Shown here piece by piece: positions 1 through 11,545 of a DNA stretch of 64,000 bases (positions within the stretch are counted from its first letter, which is position 1; every line of letters starts with the position of its first letter). The notes under the pieces are model-generated. The model was given only the letters and a program-made list of their open reading frames with translations, was not told where the DNA came from and searched no databases. Origin of the DNA: Solanum dulcamara (lineage: Eukaryota; Streptophyta; Magnoliopsida; Solanales; Solanaceae); contig NC_077238.1 of the NCBI RefSeq assembly GCF_947179165.1, forward strand, positions 38,739,793 through 38,803,792, given 5' to 3'. The translations under genes were made by a program, and so were the position numbers.

Positions 1-1411
1 AGACCTTGACTGGACATTAGTATATTTAAAAAGGTTGTTAAAAGAAGAAAAGGTAGAGGTCTTTTCATAAGGGGGAGATGGGGTACTACACTACTAAGGC
101 CAATTGCGTGTTCCGGATATGGATGGACAAAGGAGTTTGATCTTGAAGGAGGCTCATAATTCTTTATACTTCATTTATCCCGGTTCGACTAAAATGTATC
201 GAGACTTAAAAAAGCTATATTGGTGGGGTAGTATGAAAAAGGACATAGCAAAGTTAGTGGTTGAATATTTGAATTGCCAAAAAGTTAAGTCCGAAAATCA
301 AAGGCCAGGTGGCCTAGCCCAAGACATTAAAATTCCTACTTGGAAGTGGGAAGATGTGAATATGGATTTTGTAGTAGGGTTGCCTCATACTTGGAAACAT
401 CATGACTCTATTTGGGTGATTATTGATAAAATGATGAAATTGGCTCACTTCTTACTGGTCAAGAGATCTTATAATGCCGAGGATTATGCTAAGATGTATA
501 TTCGGAAATTGGTGAAATTGGATAGTGCCTTTGTCAATTATTTCGGATCATGGTACCCAATTCACTTCCTATTTTTGGAGATCATTTCAAAGGGGTCTTG
601 GTACAAAGGTGAAGCTAAGCACTGCATTCCAGCCTCAAACCAATGGGCAAGATGAGCGGACAATTCAAACACTAGAGGATATGTTAAGGGCTTGTGTGTT
701 GGAGTTCAAAGGGAGTTGGTATGATCATCTACTTCTCATTGAGTTCTCCTAAAACAATAGCTACCACTCAAGTATTGAGATGGCACCATTTGAGGCTTTG
801 TATAGGAGACGATGTACATCTCTGCTTGGTTGGTTTGAAGTAGGTGAGATGACCTTGTTGGGTCCCGATTTGGTTCCTGATGCTTTATAGAAGGTAAGAG
901 TCATTAGAGAAAGATTGAAGATGGCTCAAAGTCGTCAAAAGTCCTATTTTGACATAACAAGAAGAGATCTTTAGTTTAGTATAGATGATTGGGTGTACTT
1001 AAAGGTTTTCCCAATAAAGGGTGTAGTTCGATTTGGTAAGAAAGGGAAGTTGAGTCTAGGTATATAGGGCCTTATAAAATCTTGAGGCATGTTGGAAAGG
1101 TTTCCTATGAGTTAGAGTTGCCTTTTGAGATGGTCATGGTTCATCCGGTGTTCCACGTATCTATGTTGAGGAAATGTGTGGGTGACCCTACTTCCATTGT
1201 GTCATTGGAAGTAGTGAATGTTGAATAAAACTTAACCTATAAAGAGGTTTCGGTTATAATTTTTGGCCGGCAAGTTAAGATATTGAGGAACAAAGAAGTT
1301 GCATCCGTCAAAGTCTTTTTGAGAAATCAACAAGTTGAAAGAGCTACATGGGAAGTGGAAGCCAATATGATATGGTGATATCCTCCTTTTTTCCACTTTA
1401 CTCAAGCCTAA
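1..1411 (+). pseudogene. E1 pol 3' part: integrase and chromodomain, broken
   Basis: Integrase inserts reverse-transcribed DNA into the host genome; the C-terminal chromodomain of this clade is thought to steer insertion to heterochromatin. The N-terminal zinc region (about 104-310) has lost residues of the HHCC motif: the usual IHPG reads IYPG and the usual KCLNC reads EYLNC. The core follows, with MDFVVGLP holding the first catalytic Asp near 365 and SDHGTQF holding the second near 546. A one-base loss around 521-526 shifts the frame just before the second Asp. A TAA at 750-752 follows the ...LIEFS motif, and more stops lie further on. A degraded chromodomain occupies about 1195-1400, and the normal end (CAA GCC TAA) is kept at 1409-1411. 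Not functional. Confidence 0.88.
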
Positions 1412-1656
1412 GGTACTAAGTTATTCATGTTGATATTTTTAAGACTCCTACGCTTCACTCTTTCTAATTTCTTCATATGCATGCATGTTTACAAAGTTAA
1501 GTTTTAAAGTCATGTGTTTACGCTATGTTTAAAGACTCATGCTATATACATTTTAAAGTGTCATTGTATTCATGTTGGGTTGCTACTCCATATTCTGTGT
1601 CCGTCCTATGCTAGTTAAATCTCATTCCAGGATGAATGTTCCCATGGGGGAGATAT
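1412..1656 (+). other. E1 3' untranslated region and polypurine tract
   Basis: No coding sequence is visible. The last bases before the LTR (about 1641-1654) contain the purine run GGGGGAGA. This is the polypurine tract that primes plus-strand DNA synthesis. The same context, a GAATGTTCCC-like motif then purines then TGTAA, stands before the 3' LTRs of E3 and E4. Confidence 0.8.
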
Positions 1657-3848
1657 TGTAAGGCCCCATAAGATAAAAAATTGAAAGAAAAGAGAATTAT
1701 AGAAGATAAACTAAAAATCAGTTTCCACAACTCCACCTATGATTTGTAGAAATTCCTACGAGTTGTAGGATTGGCTCGTATGTATGATAAAGATGTTGCA
1801 AATTTGACTAAGGAAAAAGGGAATCACGAGTCCATGTTACGACTCATAGAAGATTAGATGAGTCGTAAAAATGACTCATCAAGAAACTTCAGAAGCTTGG
1901 ACTTGCAGGTTTTAAAGACCTTGCAAGATGCTTGATTCTACAACTCATTGTCTAGACTACGACTCACAAAAATGAGTCATAGAGGGAGTTTAGAGACTCA
2001 GTCCTCAGGGTCCCTCCAACCCTGCAGGATGCGTCCCTTGATGATTCATAGAATTTCCTATGACTTATACAGATGAGTCATAGCGGAACTTTTGAGGGTC
2101 AGTCCTTAGGGGATTCCCAAGACCCGGTAGGAAGATTCATTCCTTCAACTCTTGACCTTTCTATGAGTTGTAAGGATGACTTGTAGGATTAGTTCCGCCC
2201 ATATTTTAAAGTGTATTTTAGTATTTTCCCACGTTCTAATATTAAAGTGGGGTAATTTTGGGGACTGAATTGACTTATCTAAAGGCCCTAAACTATCCCA
2301 AACCCCTCACTTCTCATACTTATATTCGAACACAAATTCCCTACTCTCAAATTTCTCCCAAGGAAAACTAGGGTTTCATCTTCAAGGTCTATAAGTCTCC
2401 AATCTCAAAGCTGCTTTAGGGCTTTATTCTACAAGGTATGTGGGTCTCATTCATAGGTTATTTCACCCATGGAGCTCAAGTGTTTACTAAACCTAGCAAT
2501 TAAATTTCAAGTGATAAATTTTATGGGTTTTCATACTATGATTCCAAAAGTTTACCTATTTTGGCTTATATTGACTCTAAATTTCATGAAGTTGAATGAT
2601 TTCTTAAAGTTCCTTATATGAAGGAATGAAAGTAGATTTAAAGTGTATTGGTGGGTTGTTTTAAGATGCTTTAATAGATGAATTTCCATTACTCTCATTC
2701 ATGCAATCATTGCTTTAAATGATTTGAAGTTGATTGAATAGAACCCACCTAGTTTCATTAAGTTACAATGAAGTTGTATTGAAAGCTTTGACTCCAAAAT
2801 GAAAGTTTATGAAAGAAAATATTTTGATCAAAAGGAGTCTTATGAACTGAAAGAATGATTGAATGATGATGAAAGGGCTTCTTAGCCAAACAATGGATTT
2901 TATGTGATTAGGACAATTCTCACATAGTTGAATCAAAGAAAGATTTTAATGAGCTATTCTTCCGAATGACGTTTTGATGATCTAAAGTTATATAAATGAT
3001 CATGTTCTTATTAAATTAACTATTATGTTGGTTTGACTTAGCACCGAATGTAGTATGTAGATGGGGACTCGACAAGGAGACCTTGTAGGATTAGGCATGT
3101 GGATCCACAACTAACCCTTAAAGTTAAAGTTAAAGAAATGAATGAAGTTTATGGATCTTTACCCGGCATGTAGTCTCCCTATGCCAAAGTAGGGAGTTAT
3201 GTTGGATTCCTTGTAATAGCTCGCATGGTCTTAAATGCTAGTTATAGTCATCTCCCAAGAAATAAAGGTTTCAAATGTCATTTACTTGATTGATCATGCA
3301 TGCATTGCACTATGGTTCATACAATATTAATGTTATATGGTTAATTAATGTTCATGCATGCCAACATACTTAGTACATTCTAAGTACTAACAAATACTCT
3401 TTTTCCTACATGATATCACCATGTAGGGACCGGCGTTACTCCACGTTCACCTCTTCATGGCTAGTTTGATCATTGAAGGCTATTGCGTTGGTGAGTTCCC
3501 ATGTTTCTTGAAAATACTCCTTTTCCTTTCTAGTTCATGTTATGTAAAGACTTTCGAATTTCTTTGGTACTTATTCCAGTTAATATGAGGGTGAGCTAAG
3601 GAAATATCTTAAGCCCCGCCAAGTCTATGATGTAGAAGTATTATTGGACATGTATGAGCGAAGCTTGACCAATTTGGTTCTCATTTGAAATGTTTCCCCT
3701 TAGTCCCGTCACCCCTTTTTATTCCTCTTATTATTGTTAAATGTCATTACCTATGAAAATCTAAATGAACGCTAAGAGGATTGGGTAAGATACCTCCGGG
3801 TGTCTCATTCACCGTATCGCATCTAGGTCCTAGGCTTGGGTCATGATA
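1657..3848 (+). repeat. E1 3' LTR (about 2.19 kb)
   Basis: It begins TGTAAGGCCCC directly after the polypurine tract. It ends in a decayed TCATGATA, where the family normally has a CGTGACA-like end. The first 550 bases carry repeated TGAGTCA/TGACTCA-type motifs, for example at 1872-1878, 1973-1979 and 2074-2080. A splice-donor-like AAG|GTATGTGGG lies at 2433-2444. The body aligns with both E3 LTRs. No gene is contained in it. Confidence 0.88.
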
Positions 3849-5666
3849 GTGGTACTTATCTTAACCTTTGTAACAAGACCCTTTTGAAATGACTCCCAAA
3901 AGTGCGAAGTGAATTGAGTACCTCAATCCAATATAATAGACAAGGGAACTAGTCTTACCAATTAACGAACCTACAACTTAGCATAATCTTCGGCACCATA
4001 AAAAGTCTTTATTGGTAGAAAATGATCCAACTTAGTCATTCCCAAATAGAGTCATATTTTTTCTTAGTACGAGGCAAACCTGTTATAAAATCCATATTCA
4101 CATCTTCCCACTTCCAAGTAGGAGTCTCTATGTCTTGGGCTAAACCTCCCGGTCTTTGATGCTCAACTATAACTTGTTGGCGATTTTAACATTTAGCCAC
4201 AAACTCCACTATATCTTTCTTCATGCCATTCCACCAATACACTTCCCTTAAATCACGATACATCTTGGTAGATCTCGGATGAATTGAATACCGAGAACTA
4301 GGGTCTCTTATAATATCAACTATCTCAGCCCATTAATATTAGGGACACATAAACGTCCTTGGTAGTGAAGTATACCATCTACCCCTTAGGAGAAAGCCTC
4401 AATGAATTTTTTGGCAAATGACTTCTTTAATTCAACTAACATCAAATCATGGTCTTGCTTAGGCTTGATATCTGTTACAAGGGATGATTCCGAACCATTT
4501 TGAATGAGGATACCTCCATCATTGGATTCAACTAACCGTACACCTAAACATGTCAAAATATGCACATCCTTAACCAACTTCTTCTTACCCTCTTCAACAT
4601 GGGCAACACTATTCGTCGACAATCTACTAAGTGCATCGGTAACCACATTAGCCTGACCCAGATGGTAGAATACCTCATGTCATAGTGTTTGTACTTAAAC
4701 ATGTATTGTAAACTCTTGTGGTTGGTGAATACATCTATATGGACACCATAAATATAGTGTCTCCAAATCTTTAAAGCAAAAACAACTTCCCCTAGTTCCA
4801 AGTCATAAGTCGAATACTTCTTTTCATGCACCTTAAGTTGCCTAGAAGAATAAGCTATCACCTTACCCTGTTGCATCAAAACACAACAAAGATCAATCCT
4901 TGAGGCATCACAATATACAATAAAACCATCAGACCCTTCCAGCAAGGTCAAAATAGGAGCGATAGTGAGACAATCCTTCAACTCTTAGAAACTATTCTAA
5001 CAAGCTTCCGACCATTGGCACTTTACTTTTTTTTGAGTCAACTTAGTCAAAGGCGATGATATTAATGAAAACCCTTCCACAAACCTTCTATAATATCAAG
5101 CTAGGCCCAAGAAACTTCTAATATCCGAAGGGGAAAATTGTCTAGGAAAATTCTTAACCACTTCGGTTATCTTAGGATCAACCAAAATCCCTTCACCGGA
5201 CACAATGTGACCATGAATACCAACCTCTCTTAGACAAAACTCACACTTATTGAACTTGGAAAATAATTGATTTTCCCATAGAGTTTGCAATACAATCCTC
5301 GAGTATTAGCATGCTCCTCCTCTTTTCGAGAGTAAACCAAAATGTCATCTATAAACACAATTACAAATGTGTCCAAATATTATTTGAACACCCTATTCAT
5401 CAAGTCCACGAATGTCGCAGTGGAATTGGTCAAACCAAACAACATAACTAAGAATGCATAATGGCCATACTATGTTCAAAATGTCATCTTGGGAATGTCA
5501 CACTCTCTCACACTTAGTTGGTGATAGGCAGAACAAAGATCAATCTTAGAGAAATAACTTACCCCTTGCAATTGGTCAAACAAATCATCTATTCACGAAA
5601 TTGGTTATTTATTCTTGAGGGTTACTTTGTTCCATTATCGGTAATCAATACACATATGAAGAGAAC
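3849..5666 (-). pseudogene. E2 pol fragment: RT, RNase H and integrase, broken
   Basis: This is the left-hand piece of the oldest element in the window, read from 5666 down to 3849. The RT part (about 5000-5666) starts at the CIDYR motif and contains an intact FIDD catalytic box near 5342-5355. RNase H covers about 4390-4990, with the VYCDAS motif and the TNHKSLQY motif. Integrase starts with the HHCC region near 4150-4320 and is cut off after SHFWESF, just past the second catalytic Asp, by E1's LTR. Frameshifts and stops occur throughout, for example a stop in the usual DYRQLNKV. The RT frame resumes at 33049 beyond E3, which shows that E3 jumped into this gene. Confidence 0.88.
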
Positions 5667-7828
5667 TGTCATGACCCGACCTACGGTCTAGTCGTAACAC
5701 GGCGATAGAAACCCCAAGGGCTCCAACCAAGCCTCTTAACATATCATAAAGCATGCATAAGGTAAAGCAAATACTGAAATATCATAAGTGAGTCTAAACC
5801 ATGATTCATATAGAAAAATATAACTTGACAACATAGACTCAACATTTGTCCAACTAATGCCTCTAATCATGAACATGGGCGAATGCTAAGACATGTCCTT
5901 AGCTCACCATCAAAATAAAGGAAATAAATGTCTTGGAAAGAAGAAACAATTCATAAACCCCCCTCATTGGATGAGGACTGACCAAGACTTCGCCATAGGA
6001 ACTTAACTAGCCACATGTGTGGGTATGATCCTCAACCTCAACCCTTGCATTATGAGATAATGTAGGAAACAATATGCGTTAATACAGATGAATGTACTAA
6101 GTATGTGGAATTACATGCAATATAAATCATAAGAAGCAATGATAAAGAATGTACAAGATAAAGAGGACAAGTAAAACAATGAGGAAAGCCATAACGATCA
6201 AAGCATTTACGAGACGTAGTTGAAAATCGTAAGATAACATAATAATCATATACATATGTGGGATAGGAACTATAACCGACAATAAGACTATGCAAGCTAT
6301 AACATAGAATATCGTTGTCTCCCTATATAATAAAGAAAAGGGTATTATACTTGCCAGGTAGACTCTACCCCGCTAGGCGGGTCATGTATATACGTTATAT
6401 ATGGATCCACTGGCTAAGTCATAAGGCAACATACGCGGCACATTGTTTTAGAGAATTGGGACTGCTACTAAGGCTTTTGGTAGGGCCTCCACCTCAAGTC
6501 CACTCGGTTGTAAGTCAAATCCCACGGAATACGTAACATAGTAAACATACTTATCATATATCATAACTTTGTTCATAAACTTCATATTTCATAAAATAGA
6601 TCATTTCATAACATATTTGCAATGTGAGAATTGTCATTTCATCATTATAAATCATACTTGAAAAATTCATATCATTAGGTCCTAGGTTAACCCATAGGGC
6701 CCTATTCTTCATAACTTGCATGAAATTTGTATCTTAAACATACATATAATTTATGTTCATAATTCATGGTTGAAATTATAGTAAAACTCATATACATAGC
6801 CAATTTGATTGAAAACCAAAAGAATACCTTGAAAATAATGAACTCCATAATCCTTATTCAAATAATTAACCATAGAAAATAGCTTTCATACATGGGCATT
6901 CATAATTCAACTTGAAATCATGTATTTTAAGTAGAAACAAACTTATAATATTCACTAATAATGCTTTAAAATAAAATTGAAATAGCCCAACACAATTCAT
7001 AAAATTTGAAATTTAAAAGTAATGAGATTTTTAAAATAAACCTTGGACTCCAAGGGTGGAAGGAACCCATAAATCAATCCACACATACCTTTATTGAAAT
7101 TAGACTTAAAATTGAGAAAGAAGACTTGATCTTGACAAAATACTAAGCAAAGCTTGATGGACTCTTGAGGAACCTTGGGAGAGATGTCAAGAATTTTTTA
7201 TGAGGATTGATGAGTGAATGAAAGAGTTTAGGATCATTTAGGACACAATACTTAGTGAATTTAGTCCTTAAAAATGTACACATGCAATTTTAGAATGTAG
7301 GGAAAATACCAAACTAGTCCTCATTGAATTTTGAATTGGGAAACTCTCTGACTAGTCCTGCAGGTCTTAGGAAAGACCTAAAAACAAGTCTCTGAAGTTG
7401 CTTCTCAAGTCATGTTTACGAATAGTCATTAAAGTTATAAGTCATCAAACTGATTCATCTTGCAGGTATGGAAACCTACAAATTTTGGAGTCTTTGAACC
7501 TTGGTTACGACTTATGGTTATAACTTGTAGTATTTCTTACAAGTTGTAAAAACCACTCGTCATGAAGGCCTAAGAAACCTGCAAGTTTAAGGTCTCTAAA
7601 AGTTTCACCATGACTTGTTCTTACAAGTCGTCTTCATTTCTATGATTTGTCAAAGGACTCATCAACCCTACTTTTTTCCTTAATTTTCCATCCCTGAGCT
7701 CATGTACATGATTCATTTCTATGACCCGTACAAAGCCCTACAAGTCGTAGACCAACTCATATACTTGGGTCAGTAGACTTTTCTTGAGTTTTCCTTTCAT
7801 TTGACTTTTTATCTTACGGGGTCTTACA
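5667..7828 (-). repeat. E3 3' LTR (about 2.16 kb)
   Basis: On the plus strand it starts TGTCATGACCC and ends GTCTTACA. In element orientation it therefore reads TGTAAGAC...GGTCATGACA, a proper TG...CA LTR. It matches E1's LTR in the U3 part, including clustered variants of the TGASTCA motif around 7380-7770. Its U5 half also resembles E4's LTR. A donor-like GGTATGTG (minus strand) lies near 7085. There is no gene here; minus-strand ORFs in 6050-6295 are chance. Confidence 0.9.
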
Positions 7829-7928
7829 ATATCTCCCCCTTGAGAACATTCATCCTTGAATGAGATTCAACTAGCATATGAAAGACATGGAAAAAGGACT
7901 AGCAGCCCAACATGAACATAAGGACACC
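7829..7928 (-). other. E3 polypurine tract and 3' untranslated stretch
   Basis: In element orientation a CAAGGGGGAGA purine run (about 7832-7842 on the complement) stands immediately before the 3' LTR. The same motif precedes the LTRs of E1 and E4. The rest is non-coding. Confidence 0.78.
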
Positions 7929-10870
7929 TTAAGATGCATAGAACATGTAGACTTCACACTTAACATAAAACATGGCATTAAGACTCACTTTCATGAACAT
8001 GCATGTATATGAATGACATATGGAACTAAAATGTAGGAGTTTAATCGACTTGATCATGTACAAATTAATACCTTTGGCTTGAGTGAAAGAAAAGAGATAC
8101 GGATAACACTTCATTATGTCCGCTTCCCATGTATCACTCTCTACTTGTTGATTTCTCCACAATACCTTGACGGACGCAACATCTTTATTCCTTAGTCTTT
8201 TTACTTGTCGGTCTAAGATTTCCACTAGAACCTCCTCATATGTCGAATTCTCTTCAATGTTCATAATTTCGAATAGCACAATAGATTTTGGATCAACCAT
8301 AAATTTTCTCAACATTAACACATGAAATACCAGATGAACCATAGCCAACTCAAATGGCAAGTGTAATTCATATCCAATTTTACCAATACGCTTCAATATT
8401 CTTTAAGGTACGACATATCTAGGACTCAATTTTACTTTTTTACCAAAACCTATTACACCTTTTATAGTTGAAACCTTCAAATACACCCAATCATGCACGT
8501 CAAATTCAAGCTCCCTTCTTCTAGTGTCCGAGTAGGACTTTTCATGACTTTGAGCCATCTTTCATCCTCCTCTTATGAACTTACTTTCACCATTGCATTA
8601 ACTAATAAATCTATACTAATTGATGACATCTCACCTACTTCAATCCATCCCACCGGGGATCTACATCTTCTTTCATATAAGGCATCAAAAGGAGCCATGT
8701 GGATGCTAGAGTAATAACTATTATTGTAGGCAAATTCAATCAATGACAAATGCTCATCCAAACTTCTTTTAAGATCAATCATACACATAGAAAATATGCC
8801 GACTTAGTCATTCGGTCCACAACGACCGAAATAGAATAATGTTTGTCTTCTAGTACGGGGAAAACCCATTAGAAAGTCCATATTCATGTCTTCTCACTTT
8901 CAAGTAGGAATGTCAATGTCTTAAGCTAAACCTCCAGGTCTTTGATGCTCAACTTTAACTTGATGGCAATTAGGACACTTAGCTACAAACTCCGCTAAGT
9001 TATTCCTCATGCCATTCCACCAATACACTTCCCTCAAATCACGATATATCTTGGGGGATCCCAGATAAATTGAATACCGAGAACTATGAGCCTTATTCAA
9101 TATCAACTCTCTTAACCCATCAACATTAGGAACAAGCAAATAACTTCATAACATAGTACCCCCATCTCCCCCTTGGGAGAAATCCTTAATGGCTTCTTCA
9201 TCAACAAATTTCTTCAACTTAACCAACATCAGATCATTGTCTTGTTTGGCCTTAACATCCGCCACAACAGACGATTTCGAGTCATTATGTAGAAGAACAC
9301 ATCCATCCTTGGAGTCAACCAAACTCACACCTAAATGTGCCAATCTATGGATATCTTTAACCAAATCCCTCTTAATTTCCTCAATATGTGTAATACTATC
9401 AATGGACAACTGACTAAGAGAATTGGCTACAACATTTGCCTTACCCGAATGGTACAATACACTCATGTCTTAATCCTTTAGAAGTTAAAGTCATCTCTTT
9501 TGCCTAAGGTTCAAGTCCCTTTGGCTAAACATATATTGCAAGCTTTTGTGGTTTATAAACACATCAATATATACCCCATAAAGGTAATGATGCCATATTT
9601 TCAAAGCAAACACAACTGCTGCAAGTTCAAGATTATGGGTTGGATAGTTCCTTTCACGCATCTTGACTTACCTAGAAGTATAGGCTATACCCTTACGATG
9701 TTGCATCAAAACACAACCTAAACCACACGTGAGGCATCACAACAAATAACAAACCCATCTGAACCTTCAGGTAATGTAAAAATAGGAGCCGATGTAAGAC
9801 AATCCTTCAATATTTGCAAACTCTTCTCACATTCATCCGGCCATTGAAATTTCACTTTCTTTTGGTTCAAGGGTGAAGCAACATATGAAAACCTTTCAAG
9901 AAACTTCTAATATCCGAAGGATATAAGGGTCTAGGCCAATTCTTAACCACTTCCATTTTTTTTAATCTACTTTAATCCGATCACCGAACACTATATGGCC
10001 AAGAAAGGAAATTTATCTTAGCCAAAATTTGCACTTACTAAACTTGGCAAATAATTGCTTCTCTCTCAATGTTTGCAACACAATTTTCTAATAACCCATA
10101 TGATCTTTCTCATTTAGAGAATAAATCAATATGTCGTCAGTGAACACCACTACAAACATGTCCAAGTATGGCTTGAAACTAGAACTCATCAAGTCTATGA
10201 AGATGGCGGAAGCATTAGTCAAACCAAACGACATTACTAGAAATTCAAAAAGACCACACCTTGTTCAAAATGACATCTTGGAGATATCACACTTCCTTAC
10301 CCTTAGTTGATGATATCTGAAATGGAGATCAATCTTAGAGAAGTAACTTGCTCCTTGTAATTGGTCAAACAAGTCATCTATCCTTGGAATTAGATAGTTG
10401 TTCTTCACGGCGACCTCATTCAATTATCGATAGTCGATATACATTAAGGGAGACCCATCTTTCTTCCTAACAAACAATAAGGGATCACCCCATGGTGAAA
10501 TACTAGGACTTATAAAACCCTTATCCAACAAATCCTACAATTGATCTTTCAACTCATTAAGTTCCGCTAGAGCCATACGGTAAGGAGGAATAGAAATAGG
10601 TTGAATATCTGGAAGGAGATCTATGCCAAAGTCAATTTTTCTTTTGGGAGGAATATCGGGCAAATTATCGGGAAACTCATTAACTATAGGGATCGAATCA
10701 AAAGTAGGAGCTTCAGAATCAATATCCCTAACTCGCACAATATGATAAATGCACCCTTTGGAAATCATTTTCTGGGCCTTAAGACATGAGATGAATCGAC
10801 CTTTAACCATTGAATCATTACCCTTCCATTCAAGTATAGGCTCATTAGGAAGGTGAGTTAGGATGCATAA
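7929..10870 (-). pseudogene. E3 pol: RT, RNase H, integrase, chromodomain, broken
   Basis: Read from 10870 down. RT lies at about 9900-10800 and includes DLLPDIQPISIPPYRMA. The catalytic box near 10133-10144 reads FTDD instead of FIDD, so both Asp residues are kept. RNase H lies at about 9150-9830. The integrase HHCC region lies at about 8921-9139 (EAHSS-like, then CPNCHQVK). The core is damaged and followed by NNSYYSSIHMAPFDALY near 8650-8720. The chromodomain at about 8080-8260 (LDRQVKRLRNKD, VLWRNQQVES, TWEADI) is well preserved. The family's TAA after TQA has changed to AAA (CAA GCC AAA), so the frame runs on some 40 codons into the 3' untranslated region and stops at 7929. Several other stops make the gene inactive. 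Confidence 0.87.
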
Positions 10871-11545
10871 GCATCATGTAACTAGTCCATACATAGAATG
10901 ATGCCAAAATTGGTCATGTCAAGTTCAACAAGATCACATGGAATAACTTTATCCAATACCAACACAGGACAACTTCTATAAACTCTTTTGGACAATACCA
11001 AATCATCAATGAGAGTATAAACCAAAAAAGGTTCTTATAACACTTCAGGGCACATATCAAATCTCATAGCAATATAAGAAGTGACAAAAGATAAGTTTGC
11101 ACTCAAATCAAGAAATGCATAAACATCAAAGTTAAGACCCATAACATACCCGTGACCACATCGGTAGTCTCTTCCCCATATTGCATAGCTTGAAGGGAAT
11201 ATAATCGGTTGTTGCATTAGACATCCTTAGGTTGATCTTGGGTGCCTTGTTGTACTTGGCCTCCTTGTGGACGACCTTCTCCACCTTTGTTGGCAATATG
11301 AGGGCACTCGAATTGCTTATGCCCATCTTGCCACATCCATAGCAAGAACCTATTCCCTTCAAACACTAACCTATATGGTTCTTCTATACTTTACCCACTT
11401 ACGAAAATAAGGGATACTAATATTCACACCTTGCTCTCCTTGGCCTTAAGGGTATGACACCTTATCCTTAGCAAACTTCTTCCTCGAACCTTGGCCTTGA
11501 TGAGAGAAGCAACCACTACCACCACCAGTCCTAGAATTTGAGAAT
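10871..11545 (-). pseudogene. E3 gag C-terminus, zinc knuckle and protease
   Basis: This is the join between gag and pol. A zinc-knuckle start, CYGCGKMG, lies near 11320-11345; the rest of the CCHC is lost to a frameshift. The aspartic protease follows at about 11035-11160 and reads VYAFLDLSANLSFVTSYIA. The usual catalytic D-P-G or D-S-G has become D-L-S, so the glycine of the active-site turn is lost. The segment ends abruptly at 11545 where E4's LTR begins. The gag reading continues at 29843 beyond E4. Confidence 0.83.

Larger units (their letters stand above)
1..3848 (+). mobile_element. E1: right end of a Ty3/gypsy chromovirus
   Basis: The left part of this element lies outside the window. 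What remains is the 3' half of pol (integrase and chromodomain), a short 3' untranslated stretch with a polypurine tract, and one LTR. It runs on the plus strand and ends inside the integrase of E2, which is on the minus strand: directly after the LTR the minus-strand reading is integrase. A TSD would begin at 3849 (GTGGT), but its partner is outside the window. The LTR belongs to the same family as E3's. Confidence 0.88.
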
